From the NCBI GenBank assembly GCA_017437285.1, contig JAFSBM010000102.1, positions 1 to 33,813 on the forward strand: a stretch of 33,813 nt of DNA, given 5' to 3'. The notes beneath the pieces were generated by a model, which was not told where the DNA came from, ran no database searches, and was given only the letters and a program-made list of their open reading frames with translations. Shown piece by piece: positions 24,416-33,106 of this stretch. The stretch comes from Ruminococcus sp. (GTDB taxonomy: Bacteria; Bacillota; Clostridia; Oscillospirales; Ruminococcaceae). The first letter of the stretch is position 1, and the number at the start of each line of letters is the position of its first letter. Made by a program: the position numbers and the translations under genes.

Positions 24416-26428
24416 ATGAAATCAAAAGAAATCACAAATGAAAATGTTCAGGTAATTCCCGAAACTGTTGAAGCGGTAAAAGATGCTGAAACATCAGCTG
24501 AGGCGGCTGTAAATGAATTATCTGCGGCACTTGCTGAAAATGCTGAAAGCGTTGAAAATGCAGGAAATGCCGAAAATCCACAGGAAGCGGCTGAGAAGAA
24601 AAAATTCGGCATCAGGAATATTATTGATGCAATAAGGAAATTCGACTATTCCGCATTGATAATGACCTTTCTTGCGGCATATCTTTCAGCTATGGCATAT
24701 GTCGTTTCCGACCTGAAAGATAAATTCAATCCTGTTGACAAGTGGCAGGAGTTCATAGAAGAAATCCCACTAAAAATATTTGTTATTGTATTTGTTTTAG
24801 TTGCTATGTCTGTGGGAACTCTGCACATACTATTGCGAAAAAAGACAAATATAAGTGCAATTGCCATGCTTGGGGGAGCAATGGCCCTATCCGTTGCCTT
24901 TCTGTGGAAAACAGAAAATTATTACTATTGCATAGCATTTATTGTCCTCTCAGCTGTTGTAGCAGGATTCTGCTATAATTACGGCGGCTTCAAATTTATG
25001 GAGTATCTGCCGAAAAAGGCGATATACGGCTTTATTGTGCTGATGACTTTGTGTATGGCGGCATTTATATCCTTCTTCACAATCTGCAAGCATCTTGTAT
25101 ATTGGTCTGCTACATTTGACTTTGGTATTTTCTTACAGATGTATCACTATATGGCAGAAACCTTTGACCCGCTTACAACCTGCGAAAGAGATAAGCTTTT
25201 ATCTCATTATGCAGTTCATTTTTCACCGATATATTATGTACTTCTGCCTTTTTACTATTTGTTCCCCTCAGCTTATACGCTGTTTATCTGTCAGGGAGTT
25301 CTTGCAGCAAGCGGTGCAATTCCCCTTATGCTCATCTGCAAAAACAAGAAGTTTGGTAATCTTGAAATTATTTCGTTTTCAATTGTATACCTTTTCTGTT
25401 GTGCAATTGTAGGTCCCTGTTTCTACGATTTCCACGAAAACGCATTCCTGCCGCCCCTTCTTATGTGGTTCTTCTATGCTATTGAGAAGCGTAAAACCGT
25501 GCTTATGTACGTGTTTATGGTGCTTTTGCTCATCGTTAAGGAAGATGCGGCTCTGTATGTTGCCCTTATCGGCTACTACTGCATATTTGCAATGGAAAAG
25601 AAACGTCACGGAGCAATTATTTTCTCCACAGCCGTTATATATTTCGTTGTTGTAACAGGTCTTATGACAAAATTCGGTGAGGGCGTTATGACCTCACGAA
25701 CATACGGAAATCTTATGGTTGACCACAGCGGCGGACTTGGAGAAGTAGTAAAGACAGTTATTCTGAACCCCGTGTACTTCCTTACTGAATGTATCGGCGA
25801 GGAGGGCTTCAAATTCTTCCTTATGATGCTGCTGCCCCTTGCTTTCCTGCCGTTTATTTCAAGAAAGCTTTCAAACTACTTCCTTGCCGCACCTTTCATT
25901 CTTATAAATCTTGCGTCAGGTTATGCTTACGCAAAGGATACAGGCTTTCAGTATGTTTTCGGCACAGCAACCTGCCTTATCTACTGTGCAATTGTCAACT
26001 ACGATGACATTAAGGCGAAAAATAAGCAGTTTATCCCCGTATTTATGAGCGTTGCTACATTGTGTTCATTTGCAGCTATGCTGGGCGGAAAGACAACAGC
26101 TTATGATATTTACAAAAATGACCCTGAAAAGTTCAAGCTTCGTGATGAAGTCCTTGCAGAAGTTCCCGAGGACGCATCAGTTGCAGTATTTGACTCATTT
26201 ACGCTTACACGACTTGCACAGCGTAAAGAGGTTTACCTGCTTTCAGACGGCTTCCTCAATAAGCCTATGGATTATGATTTTATCGTTCTTAAAGACGGCT
26301 ATGAGGACCAAGAATGGCTTAACGAATTCAAGGCGAAGATACCCGAAAACGGCTATACGGTTTACAGCGACGTTGAGGGCAGTGAAGTGACAATCTATGT
26401 TAGTCCCGATTATAAAGGAGTAAAGTGA
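24416..26428 (+). CDS. DUF2079 multi-pass membrane protein (GT-C-like)
   Basis: 670-aa membrane protein with an Ala/Glu-rich cytoplasmic N-terminus (1-75) and about a dozen hydrophobic segments. The DUF2079 core is seen in FDFGIFLQMYHYMAETFDP, HYAVHFSPIYYVLLPFYYLFP, the FYDFHENAF motif and IVKEDAALYVALIGYY. This family is thought to resemble GT-C glycosyltransferases that use polyprenyl-phosphate sugars, but the substrate is unknown. A soluble C-terminal segment (about 575-670) follows the last helix. The stop overlaps the next start (TGATG), placing it in one unit with a DPM1-like glycosyltransferase, which could supply its lipid-linked sugar (inference). Confidence 0.85.
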   Translation: MKSKEITNENVQVIPETVEAVKDAETSAEAAVNELSAALAENAESVENAGNAENPQEAAEKKKFGIRNIIDAIRKFDYSALIMTFLAAYLSAMAYVVSDLKDKFNPVDKWQEFIEEIPLKIFVIVFVLVAMSVGTLHILLRKKTNISAIAMLGGAMALSVAFLWKTENYYYCIAFIVLSAVVAGFCYNYGGFKFMEYLPKKAIYGFIVLMTLCMAAFISFFTICKHLVYWSATFDFGIFLQMYHYMAETFDPLTTCERDKLLSHYAVHFSPIYYVLLPFYYLFPSAYTLFICQGVLAASGAIPLMLICKNKKFGNLEIISFSIVYLFCCAIVGPCFYDFHENAFLPPLLMWFFYAIEKRKTVLMYVFMVLLLIVKEDAALYVALIGYYCIFAMEKKRHGAIIFSTAVIYFVVVTGLMTKFGEGVMTSRTYGNLMVDHSGGLGEVVKTVILNPVYFLTECIGEEGFKFFLMMLLPLAFLPFISRKLSNYFLAAPFILINLASGYAYAKDTGFQYVFGTATCLIYCAIVNYDDIKAKNKQFIPVFMSVATLCSFAAMLGGKTTAYDIYKNDPEKFKLRDEVLAEVPEDASVAVFDSFTLTRLAQRKEVYLLSDGFLNKPMDYDFIVLKDGYEDQEWLNEFKAKIPENGYTVYSDVEGSEVTIYVSPDYKGVK

Positions 26429-27387
26429 TGGAAAATAAAAATGACGTAATCTCAATAATTGTTCCCTGCCATAACGAGCAGGAGGTACTCCCTTTCTTCC
26501 TTGAGGAGGTTGAAAAGGTTTACCATGAAATGCACAAGAAATACAATACTGAATTTGAATATATCTTCATTGACGACGGTTCCAAGGACAAGACTCTTGA
26601 ACTTCTCAAAGGCTACTCCAAGGAAAACAGCAGAGTAAAATATATTTCATTTTCCAGAAATTTCGGCAAAGAGGCTGGAATGTATGCAGGTTTACAGCAC
26701 GCTACAGGCGACTATGTGGTAATTATTGACGCTGACTTGCAGGACCCTCCTCATCTTATGGACGAGATGTACAAAACTCTCATTGAAACCGATTACGACT
26801 GCGTTGCTTCATGCCGTGTTGACAGAAAGGGCGAGTCGAAAATCCGTTCATTTTTCGCACATATGTTCTATAAGGTTATAAGAAAAATTTCAAAGGTTGA
26901 TATTGTTGACGGAGCAAGAGATTTCCGTATGATGACACGTCAGATGGTTGACTCAATCGTTTCTCTTGAAGAATACAACAGATTTTCCAAGGGAATTTTC
27001 GCATGGGTAGGCTACAAGACAAAATGGATTCCCTTTGAGAATATCAACCGCAAGGCAGGTACTACAAAGTGGAGCTTCTGGGGACTTTTACTCTATGCAA
27101 TTGACGGTATACTGGCATTTTCCACAGCACCTCTTGCCCTTTCCGCTATTCTCGGAATTGTGCTTTGCTGCGTTGCCATTATAATGATTTTCGTAATCAT
27201 TGCAAAAACTCTTATTTTCGGCGACAAGGTTGCGGGCTGGCCGTCAACCGCCTGCATTATCTGTTTCACATCAGGTATGTCAATGTTCTGCAACGGAATT
27301 ATCGGTCTTTACGTTTCAAAGACTTATTCCGAGGTTAAAAGACGTCCTCAGTATATCATAAAGACAAAAAATGTCAATAAAAAGTAA
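26428..27387 (+). CDS. DPM1-like family 2 glycosyltransferase with membrane anchor
   Basis: 319-aa GT2 enzyme, predicted to transfer a sugar from a nucleotide donor to polyprenyl phosphate at the inner face of the membrane. The GT-A domain (1-225) starts SIIVPCHNEQEVLPFFLEEV and has IDDGSKDKT and the metal-binding DADLQDPP. It also has DGARDFRMMTRQ and the TKWSFWGLLLYAIDGI segment. Two hydrophobic helices (about 228-256 and 270-295) lie at the C-terminus, as in DPM1/GtrB-like and CsbB-like proteins. AAAGGAG at 26414-26420 fits the ATG at 26428. Its pairing with a GT-C-like DUF2079 protein matches the carrier-plus-transferase layout of surface glycosylation systems. Confidence 0.9.
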   Translation: MENKNDVISIIVPCHNEQEVLPFFLEEVEKVYHEMHKKYNTEFEYIFIDDGSKDKTLELLKGYSKENSRVKYISFSRNFGKEAGMYAGLQHATGDYVVIIDADLQDPPHLMDEMYKTLIETDYDCVASCRVDRKGESKIRSFFAHMFYKVIRKISKVDIVDGARDFRMMTRQMVDSIVSLEEYNRFSKGIFAWVGYKTKWIPFENINRKAGTTKWSFWGLLLYAIDGILAFSTAPLALSAILGIVLCCVAIIMIFVIIAKTLIFGDKVAGWPSTACIICFTSGMSMFCNGIIGLYVSKTYSEVKRRPQYIIKTKNVNKK

Positions 27388-27407
27388 TTATAAAGGAATG
27401 ATTGAAA

Positions 27408-29846
27408 ATGGCAAAATATGATTATAGCTCAGTAGAAAAAAAGTGGCAGAAGTTCTGGGAGGAAAATGAAACTTTCAAGACAGATGTCTGGGATTTCAGC
27501 AAGCCCAAGTTCTATGCCCTTGATATGTTCCCTTATCCGTCAGGTGTAGGTCTTCACGCAGGTCACCCCGAGGGTTATACTGCAACTGATATCGTTTCAC
27601 GTATGAAGCGTATGCAGGGCTACAATGTACTTCACCCAATGGGATATGACTCATTCGGACTTCCTGCTGAGCAGTATGCCGTTACAACAGGTAATCACCC
27701 CAACGGCTTCACACAGGAAAATATCAAGACTTTTTCTGCACAGCTGAAAGAACTTGGCTTTGACTATGACTGGTCAAAGGTAATTGCTACATCTGACCCT
27801 GAGTTCTACAAGTGGACACAGTGGATTTTCAAGCAGCTTTACGAGGACGGCTATGCAAAATATATTGATATGCCTGTAAACTGGTGTGAGGAACTGGGAA
27901 CAGTTCTCTCCAATGACGAGGTTATTGACGGTAAATCCGAAAGAGGCGGTTACCCCGTTGTTCGCAAGAATATGAAGCAGTGGGTTATTGACCAGCCTGC
28001 ATTTGCTGAAAAGCTCCTTGAGGGACTTGAGGAAATTGACTGGCCTGAGTCAACAAAGGCAATTCAGCGTAACTGGATTGGCAAGTCAACAGGTGTTGAG
28101 GTTGAATTTGACATCGTAGGCGGCGGAAAGTTCTCCATTTTCACAACTTGTATTGAAACAATCTACGGTATCACATTTATGGTTCTTGCTCCCGACGGTG
28201 CAATTACAGAAAGCCTCCTTGACAGAGTTGAGAATATCGACGAAGTTAAGGCATATATCGAGGAAACAAGAAAGAAAAACGATATGGACCGTACTGAGCT
28301 TAACAAGACTAAGTCGGGCTGTGAGCTTAAAGGCGTTACTTGTATAAACCCTGTAAACGGCAAGGAAGTCAGAATGTTTATCGGCGATTTCGTTCTTGCA
28401 AGCTATGGTACAGGTGCAGTTATGGCAGTTCCAAGCCACGACCAGCGTGACTTTGAATATGCAATTGCTCATAATATTGATATGATTCAGGTAATTGACG
28501 GCGATGAAAAGCTGGGCAAGGTTGATGTATCAGAGTGTGCATTTGAAAAGCAGAGCTATCTCGGAAAGGGCTATAAGCTTGTAAATTCCGAGGAATTCAC
28601 AGGTCTTACAGTTGAGGAAGCTAAGGAAGCTATCACAAATAAGCTTGAAGGAATGGGCAGAGCAAAGCGTACAGTAAATTACCATTTCCGTGAATGGATT
28701 TTCGCACGTCAGCGTTACTGGGGCGAGCCTGTTCCCGTTGTTCACGGCGAGGACGGAAAAATTCACTCTCTTGATGACAGCGAACTTCCTCTCATTCTTC
28801 CCGAACTTGACGATTACAAGGGCAAAAACGGCAAGGCTCCCCTTGAAAATGCAGTTGAGTGGAAGCAGTACGACAACAACGGCATAAAGGGTATCCGTGA
28901 AACTTCCACAATGCCCGGAAGTGCAGGTTCAAGCTGGTACTTCTTCAGATATATTGACCCACACAATGACAAGGAATTTGCAAATCAGGAACTTCTGAAG
29001 CATTGGATGCCTGTTGACCTCTACATAGGCGGTCCTGAGCATGCAGTAGGTCACCTTATGTATTCACGTATCTGGAACAGATACCTCTACGATAAGGGCT
29101 TAGCACCTACAAAGGAGCCATTCAAGAAGCTTGTTCATCAGGGTATGATTCTCGGTGAAAACGGCATTAAAATGGGTAAGAGATTCCCCGAATTCGTTGT
29201 AAATCCCTCTGACATTATCAGAGATTACGGGGCTGATACTCTCCGTCTTTACGAGATGTTCATGGGACCTCTTGAAGTGAGCAAGCCATGGAATCCAAAG
29301 GGCGTTGAGGGAGCAAGAAAGTTCATCAACAGAGTATGGAACTTCTTCACAGAGCCTGACAATCTCACAGCTGAGGATGACGGAAACCTCACAAAGATTT
29401 ACCACAAGACAGTTAAAAAGGTAACTGAGGACTACGAAAAGCTTGCGTTCAACACAGCTATCAGCCAGATGATGATTTTCGTCAACGAGGCATACAAGTT
29501 CGGCAAGTGTCCGAAGGTTTTTGCTGAGGGTATTATCAAGATGCTTTCATGTATCACACCTCATGTGGGTGAGGAAATCTGGAACATTCTCGGTCATGAG
29601 GATACAATCGCTTACGAGAGCTGGCCTGTATATGACGAGGAACTCTGCAAGGACGATACAATTGAAATCGTTGTGCAGATTAACGGAAAGGTTAAGGCAA
29701 AGCTTAACATTGCAGTTGACGAGGATAAGGACGTTGTAATGGAAATGGCAATGTCTGACGAGGCTGTAAAGGCTGCAATTGAGGGTAAAAATATCGTAAA
29801 ACAGATATATGTACCAAATAAGCTTGTTAATATTGTAGCAAAATAA
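27408..29846 (+). CDS. leuS: Leucyl-tRNA synthetase
   Basis: 812-aa class Ia synthetase that charges tRNA-Leu and edits mischarged products. The HIGH motif appears as HAGH at 50-53 in FPYPSGVGLHAGHPEGYTATD. The CP1 editing domain lies at about 220-400 with TCIETIYGITFMVLAPDG and YGTGAVMAVPSHDQRD. The KMSKS loop reads KMGKR at 588-592, in GENGIKMGKRFPEFVVNP. The anticodon-binding and C-terminal domains follow. The ATG at 27408 lies 10 bases after AAAGGA. It is only 20 bp after the glycosyltransferase, with no T-box leader visible. No terminator was found before the rpsU promoter. Confidence 0.97.
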   Translation: MAKYDYSSVEKKWQKFWEENETFKTDVWDFSKPKFYALDMFPYPSGVGLHAGHPEGYTATDIVSRMKRMQGYNVLHPMGYDSFGLPAEQYAVTTGNHPNGFTQENIKTFSAQLKELGFDYDWSKVIATSDPEFYKWTQWIFKQLYEDGYAKYIDMPVNWCEELGTVLSNDEVIDGKSERGGYPVVRKNMKQWVIDQPAFAEKLLEGLEEIDWPESTKAIQRNWIGKSTGVEVEFDIVGGGKFSIFTTCIETIYGITFMVLAPDGAITESLLDRVENIDEVKAYIEETRKKNDMDRTELNKTKSGCELKGVTCINPVNGKEVRMFIGDFVLASYGTGAVMAVPSHDQRDFEYAIAHNIDMIQVIDGDEKLGKVDVSECAFEKQSYLGKGYKLVNSEEFTGLTVEEAKEAITNKLEGMGRAKRTVNYHFREWIFARQRYWGEPVPVVHGEDGKIHSLDDSELPLILPELDDYKGKNGKAPLENAVEWKQYDNNGIKGIRETSTMPGSAGSSWYFFRYIDPHNDKEFANQELLKHWMPVDLYIGGPEHAVGHLMYSRIWNRYLYDKGLAPTKEPFKKLVHQGMILGENGIKMGKRFPEFVVNPSDIIRDYGADTLRLYEMFMGPLEVSKPWNPKGVEGARKFINRVWNFFTEPDNLTAEDDGNLTKIYHKTVKKVTEDYEKLAFNTAISQMMIFVNEAYKFGKCPKVFAEGIIKMLSCITPHVGEEIWNILGHEDTIAYESWPVYDEELCKDDTIEIVVQINGKVKAKLNIAVDEDKDVVMEMAMSDEAVKAAIEGKNIVKQIYVPNKLVNIVAK

Positions 29847-29873
29847 CGAATTTTTGAAATAACTAAAAAATGC

Positions 29874-29902
29874 TTGACATACGGGGCAAAATGTGGTAAA
29901 AT
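29874..29902 (+). promoter_or_regulatory. Strong sigma-A promoter of rpsU
   Basis: A perfect TTGACA (29874-29879) and TAAAAT (29897-29902) are spaced 17 bp apart. Transcription should start near 29909, giving a leader of about 110 nt. Confidence 0.85.
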
Positions 29903-29908
29903 AATATT

Positions 29909-30017
29909 ATATTCGTTTATAGTATGAGGTATCGTTGACTGACATCCGCAAGGATGATTAGCATATAGCTCCGGGGTTTCCTGTGGGCAACCTCTGAACA
30001 AGGGAGGGAAAAGGTAA
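29909..30017 (+). promoter_or_regulatory. Structured 5' leader of rpsU (candidate cis-regulator)
   Basis: A hairpin CATCC-GCAA-GGATG (29943-29956) has a GNRA-type loop. A long-range pair GAGGT (29926-29930) with ACCTC (29990-29994) would enclose it. The ACCTC strand can instead pair with the nearby GGGTT (29974-29978), so two folds are mutually exclusive just before the GGGAGGG ribosome binding site. I cannot assign it to a named RNA family. Confidence 0.45.
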
Positions 30018-30191
30018 ATGGCAGAAGTTCGTGTTGGTAAGAACGAGTCACTTGACACAGCTCTTAAGAGATTTAAGAGATCATGTGCTAAGGACGGCGT
30101 TATTGCTGAAGTACGTAAGAGAGAGCATTATGAGAAGCCTTCTGTAAAGCGTAAGAAGAAGTCTGAGGCAGCTCGTAAGCGTAAGTATTAA
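30018..30191 (+). CDS. rpsU: 30S ribosomal protein S21
   Basis: 57-aa basic protein with the S21 pattern: [19 protein letters not shown], then [12 protein letters not shown] and a Lys/Arg-rich tail. S21 binds near the anti-Shine-Dalgarno end of 16S rRNA and helps initiation. AGGGAGGG lies 10 bases before the ATG. Own promoter, leader and terminator make it a single-gene unit. Confidence 0.96.
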   Translation: MAEVRVGKNESLDTALKRFKRSCAKDGVIAEVRKREHYEKPSVKRKKKSEAARKRKY

Positions 30192-30211
30192 TCTTACAGC
30201 ATATGAAATTT

Positions 30212-30239
30212 AAGCGGGCGATTTTTCGTCCGCTTTTTC
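30212..30239 (+). terminator. Rho-independent terminator after rpsU
   Basis: AGCGGGCG pairs with CGTCCGCT (one G-T pair) around an ATTTTT loop, followed by TTTTT. It lies 20 bp after the rpsU stop and 18 bp before the aroQ start; some read-through into aroQ is likely because no separate promoter is seen between them. Confidence 0.8.
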
Positions 30240-30256
30240 ATTATAAAGGAGTAAAT

Positions 30257-30688
30257 ATGATTAAGAAAATTTTAGTTATACATGGACCGAATTTAAATCT
30301 TCTGGGGGAGCGTGAACCCGGAGTTTACGGCAGTGCAGGAATTGATGTGCTGAACAGTAATATTATTGACCGTGCCAATGAGCAGGGCTTGGAATGTGAG
30401 ATTTTCCAGTCAAATCACGAGGGTTCAATCATTGATAAGCTTCACGCTGCACGTACAGCCTTTGACGGCGTAATCATAAATGCAGGTGCGTATACCCATT
30501 ACAGCTATGCTATCCGTGACGCTATTGCGGCTATAAAAATTCCTGTAATTGAGGTGCATATAAGCAATATTGACGCAAGAGAGGAATTCCGTGCAAATTC
30601 CGTAATCGCTCCCGTTTGCAAGGGAAGTATCTGCGGATTTGGCTTTATGAGCTATTACCTTGCAGTTCAGGCAATGGCGGAGCTTTGA
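30257..30688 (+). CDS. aroQ: Type II 3-dehydroquinate dehydratase
   Basis: 143-aa enzyme that dehydrates 3-dehydroquinate to 3-dehydroshikimate in aromatic amino acid synthesis. The start, HGPNLNLLGEREPGVYG, carries catalytic Tyr24. Other blocks are QSNHEGSIIDKLH, INAGAYTHYSYAIRDA and EVHISNIDAREEFR, with the catalytic His in EVHIS. AAAGGAG sits 6-7 bases before the ATG at 30257. An in-frame ATG at 30203 lies upstream of the rpsU terminator and is not used. The aroQ-M24 peptidase-efp order is common in Firmicutes. Confidence 0.95.
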   Translation: MIKKILVIHGPNLNLLGEREPGVYGSAGIDVLNSNIIDRANEQGLECEIFQSNHEGSIIDKLHAARTAFDGVIINAGAYTHYSYAIRDAIAAIKIPVIEVHISNIDAREEFRANSVIAPVCKGSICGFGFMSYYLAVQAMAEL

Positions 30689-30689
30689 T

Positions 30690-31756
30690 ATGGGACGTTT
30701 TGAAAGACTTTTTGAACTTCTCCCCGACAACGTGGAGAGCGTTCTCATTACATCTGACATAAACAGACGCTATTTCACGGGTATGAAATCCTCCGCAGGA
30801 ACAGTTCTTGCGTTCAGAAATAAAGCGTATCTGCTCATTGATTTCCGCTATATCGAAAAGGCAAGGGAAACGGTAAAAACTGCCGAGGTTATTGAAACTA
30901 AGGAGCTTTACAAGGAGATTTCCGCACTTCTCCGACAGGAGGGTGTGAAAAATCTTGCTATTGAGGCTATGGATGTAACCGTAAGCAGACTCAATGTGAT
31001 GAAAAAGCATCTGAAATGCGTTGATATAATTGAAACGGACGTTTTGAGCAACTCCATAAACAAGCTTCGTATGATAAAAGACGAGGAGGAAATGGAGTAT
31101 ATCCGCAAGGCACAGGAAATTGCAGAGTCGGCATTTGACGATATTCTCGGCTTTATTAAGGAGGGTGTGACGGAGCGTGAAATTGCCCTTGAACTTGACA
31201 GGCTTATGCTTGAAAAGGGTGCGGAGGGGATTTCCTTTGACACAATTGCTCTTGCAGGGGAAAATACATCAATGCCCCACGGTGTTCCCTCGGATAAAAA
31301 GGTGAAAAGGGCGAATTCGTTCTTATGGATTTCGGTGCGGTCTATAACGGCTACCACAGCGATATGACGAGAACTGTTTGTGTTGGCACTCCCGATGAGG
31401 AAATGGAGAAGATTTACAACATCGTTCTGGCTGCACAGGAAAAGGCAATTGCCGCCGCTAAGGCTGGCATAAGCGGAAAAGAACTTGACGGAATAGCAAG
31501 ACGGCACATCTGTGATGCAGGCTATGGGGAATATTTCGGTCATTCCCTCGGTCACGGCGTAGGTCTTGAAATTCACGAGCAGCCCAATGCAGCCCCCTCA
31601 TACGAGAAAAATCTCGAAAAGGGAACAGTTGTAACCATTGAACCGGGCATATATATTGCAGGAAAATTCGGTGTGAGGATTGAAGATTTTGTCATTTTAA
31701 CCGAAAATGGATGTATAAATCTGACAAAAAGTGCAAAAAATATAATATCTTTATAA
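30690..31756 (+). pseudogene. M24-family Xaa-Pro aminopeptidase, frameshifted near 31305-31311
   Basis: Two overlapping reading frames together make one complete M24 peptidase of about 355 aa. Frame one (30690-31367) encodes the creatinase N-terminal domain and the start of the catalytic fold up to MPHGVPSDKKVK. It then reads nonsense to a TGA. Frame two resumes exactly where expected, with GEFVLMDFGAVYNGYHSDMTRT, the HSLGHGVGLEIHE block, TIEPGIYI and VRIEDF. All five metal ligands (two Asp, one His, two Glu) are in frame two. Adding one base in the AAAAGGG run (31305-31311) restores the family sequence. So the cause is either a one-base deletion or a sequence error. The start ATG at 30690 follows the aroQ stop by one base. 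If real, the break removes the active site from the main product. Confidence 0.85.
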
Positions 31757-31772
31757 TAATTTGCGTAAGGTA

Positions 31773-31801
31773 TTGCAAAATATACGGAAATATGGTATAA
31801 T
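31773..31801 (+). promoter_or_regulatory. Upstream promoter of efp
   Basis: TTGCAA (31773-31778) and a perfect TATAAT (31796-31801) are 17 bp apart. It lies about 95 bp before the efp start. Confidence 0.7.
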
Positions 31802-31823
31802 AGTACATATTAATGATTTGCGG

Positions 31824-31852
31824 TTGACAATGTGTATTGTTATTTGTATACC
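31824..31852 (+). promoter_or_regulatory. Downstream promoter of efp
   Basis: A perfect TTGACA (31824-31829) and TATACC (31847-31852) are 17 bp apart, 51 bp downstream of the first promoter. This suggests tandem starts for efp. Confidence 0.6.
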
Positions 31853-31897
31853 GAAAAATTTAATTTATTATCATTTAATATTCGGAGGTTTTTATTT

Positions 31898-32455
31898 ATG
31901 ATTTCAGCAGGCGATTTCAGAAACGGCGTAACTTTTGAGCTTGACGGACAGGTTGTTCAGGTTGTTGAGTTCCAGCACGTAAAGCCAGGTAAGGGTGCAG
32001 CTTTCGTTCGTACAAAGTACAAGAACGTAATCACAGGTTCAGTTGTTGAAACTTCTTTCAACCCTACAGCTAAGTTCCCTACAGCTTTCGTTGAGAGAAA
32101 GGATATGCAGTACAGCTACAATGACGGCGACCTTTACTACTTCATGGATATGGAAACTTATGAGCAGCTTCCTATCAGTGCATCAGTTCTCGGCGACAAC
32201 TTCAAGTTTGTTAAGGAAGAAATGATCTGTAAGATTCTCTCATACAAGGGCAATGTTTTCGGTGTTGAGCCACCTAACTTCGTTGAACTCGTTGTAACAC
32301 AGACAGATCCAGGATTCAAGGGCGATACAGCTACAAATGCTACAAAGCCTGCTACACTTGAAACAGGTGCAGAGATTAAGGTTCCTCTCTTTATCGACGA
32401 GGGCGAAAAGATTCAGGTTGATACTCGTACAGGCGAGTATATGTCAAGAGCATAA
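31898..32455 (+). CDS. efp: Elongation factor P
   Basis: 185-aa factor that binds between the P and E sites and relieves stalling at polyproline. The N-terminal KOW-like domain begins [18 protein letters not shown], and the tip loop KPGKGAAF places Lys32 at the site that is modified in other bacteria. The two OB domains follow, ending [19 protein letters not shown], the family C-terminus. The ATG at 31898 follows CGGAGG by 9 bases. Upstream in-frame ATG codons fall in the promoter region and are rejected. Confidence 0.97.
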   Translation: MISAGDFRNGVTFELDGQVVQVVEFQHVKPGKGAAFVRTKYKNVITGSVVETSFNPTAKFPTAFVERKDMQYSYNDGDLYYFMDMETYEQLPISASVLGDNFKFVKEEMICKILSYKGNVFGVEPPNFVELVVTQTDPGFKGDTATNATKPATLETGAEIKVPLFIDEGEKIQVDTRTGEYMSRA

Positions 32456-32522
32456 GGGAACCTCAAAAAACCTTATTTGCTTTTGCTATAAAATTTTGAT
32501 TTAATGAAAGGGGGAGCTTGTT

Positions 32523-33014
32523 ATGAAGCTTACTGAGAAAATGTCTTATTTACAGGGACTGCTTGACGGTCTTGACATCGATAATTCCACTAAGGAGGGC
32601 AAGGCTCTTGTTCAGATGGCTGACGTTATGAATGAGTTGGTTGCTTATGTGGAGGATCTCCAGTCACAGGTAGACGAGCTTACTGAGCTTTGCGATATTC
32701 TTGATCAGGACCTTGGTCAGGTTGAGGATGATATCTATGACGAAGATGAGGACGATTACGATTTTGATGATGATTTAGACGATTGTGATGATTGTTTTGA
32801 CGACGATGAGGACTTTGATTTCGATGATGATGAGCTTTATGAAATTACTTGTCCCTCTTGCGGTGATACAATTCTCATTGACGAGGGTATGATTGAGGAA
32901 GGCTCTATCAATTGCCCTAACTGCAATGAACTTCTTGAGTTTGACTGCGACGATCTTGTGATTGATGAAGCAGACAGCGAGGAAGCTGAAACTGAGGAAG
33001 AAAAGAAAGACTAA
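32523..33014 (+). CDS. CD1247-type protein: helical N-terminus, Asp-rich middle, zinc ribbon
   Basis: 163-aa protein of a family common in Clostridia, with function unknown to me. The N-terminal helical domain starts YLQGLLDGLDIDNSTKEGK (residues 9-27), followed by a heptad-like segment (35-65). The middle (68-105) is nearly all Asp, Glu, Phe and Tyr. A zinc ribbon supplies Cys110, Cys113, Cys131 and Cys134 (CPSCG...CPNC). The C-terminus is acidic and ends EEKKD. AAGGGGGAG lies 8-9 bases before the ATG. It is 67 bp after efp and probably reads from the efp promoters. Confidence 0.82.
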   Translation: MKLTEKMSYLQGLLDGLDIDNSTKEGKALVQMADVMNELVAYVEDLQSQVDELTELCDILDQDLGQVEDDIYDEDEDDYDFDDDLDDCDDCFDDDEDFDFDDDELYEITCPSCGDTILIDEGMIEEGSINCPNCNELLEFDCDDLVIDEADSEEAETEEEKKD

Positions 33015-33025
33015 TAATTCACATA

Positions 33026-33056
33026 ACGGGCGGCTATATGCCGCCTGTTGCATTTT
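33026..33056 (+). terminator. Rho-independent terminator after the CD1247-type gene
   Basis: ACGGGCGGC (33026-33034) pairs with GCCGCCTGT (33040-33048) around TATAT, with one G-T pair. TGCATTTT follows. Confidence 0.8.
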
Positions 33057-33106
33057 AGAGATACTTTCGAATAATTGAGTAAAAGATATAAATATATGCA
33101 CGCCTA

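Noticed and set aside
27388-27407. T-box leader for leuS
   Set aside because: Only 20 bp separate the glycosyltransferase stop from the leuS start, with no room for a T-box and no T-box motif.
31301-31330. Programmed -1 ribosomal frameshift in the M24 gene
   Set aside because: AAAAGGG is not phased as a slippery heptamer relative to the zero frame, and no recoding is known for this family. A deletion or sequence error is simpler, though not excluded.
30908-31576. 222-aa minus-strand frame over the M24 peptidase break
   Set aside because: It spans both peptidase frames in antisense. The peptidase halves have clear family motifs and this frame has none.
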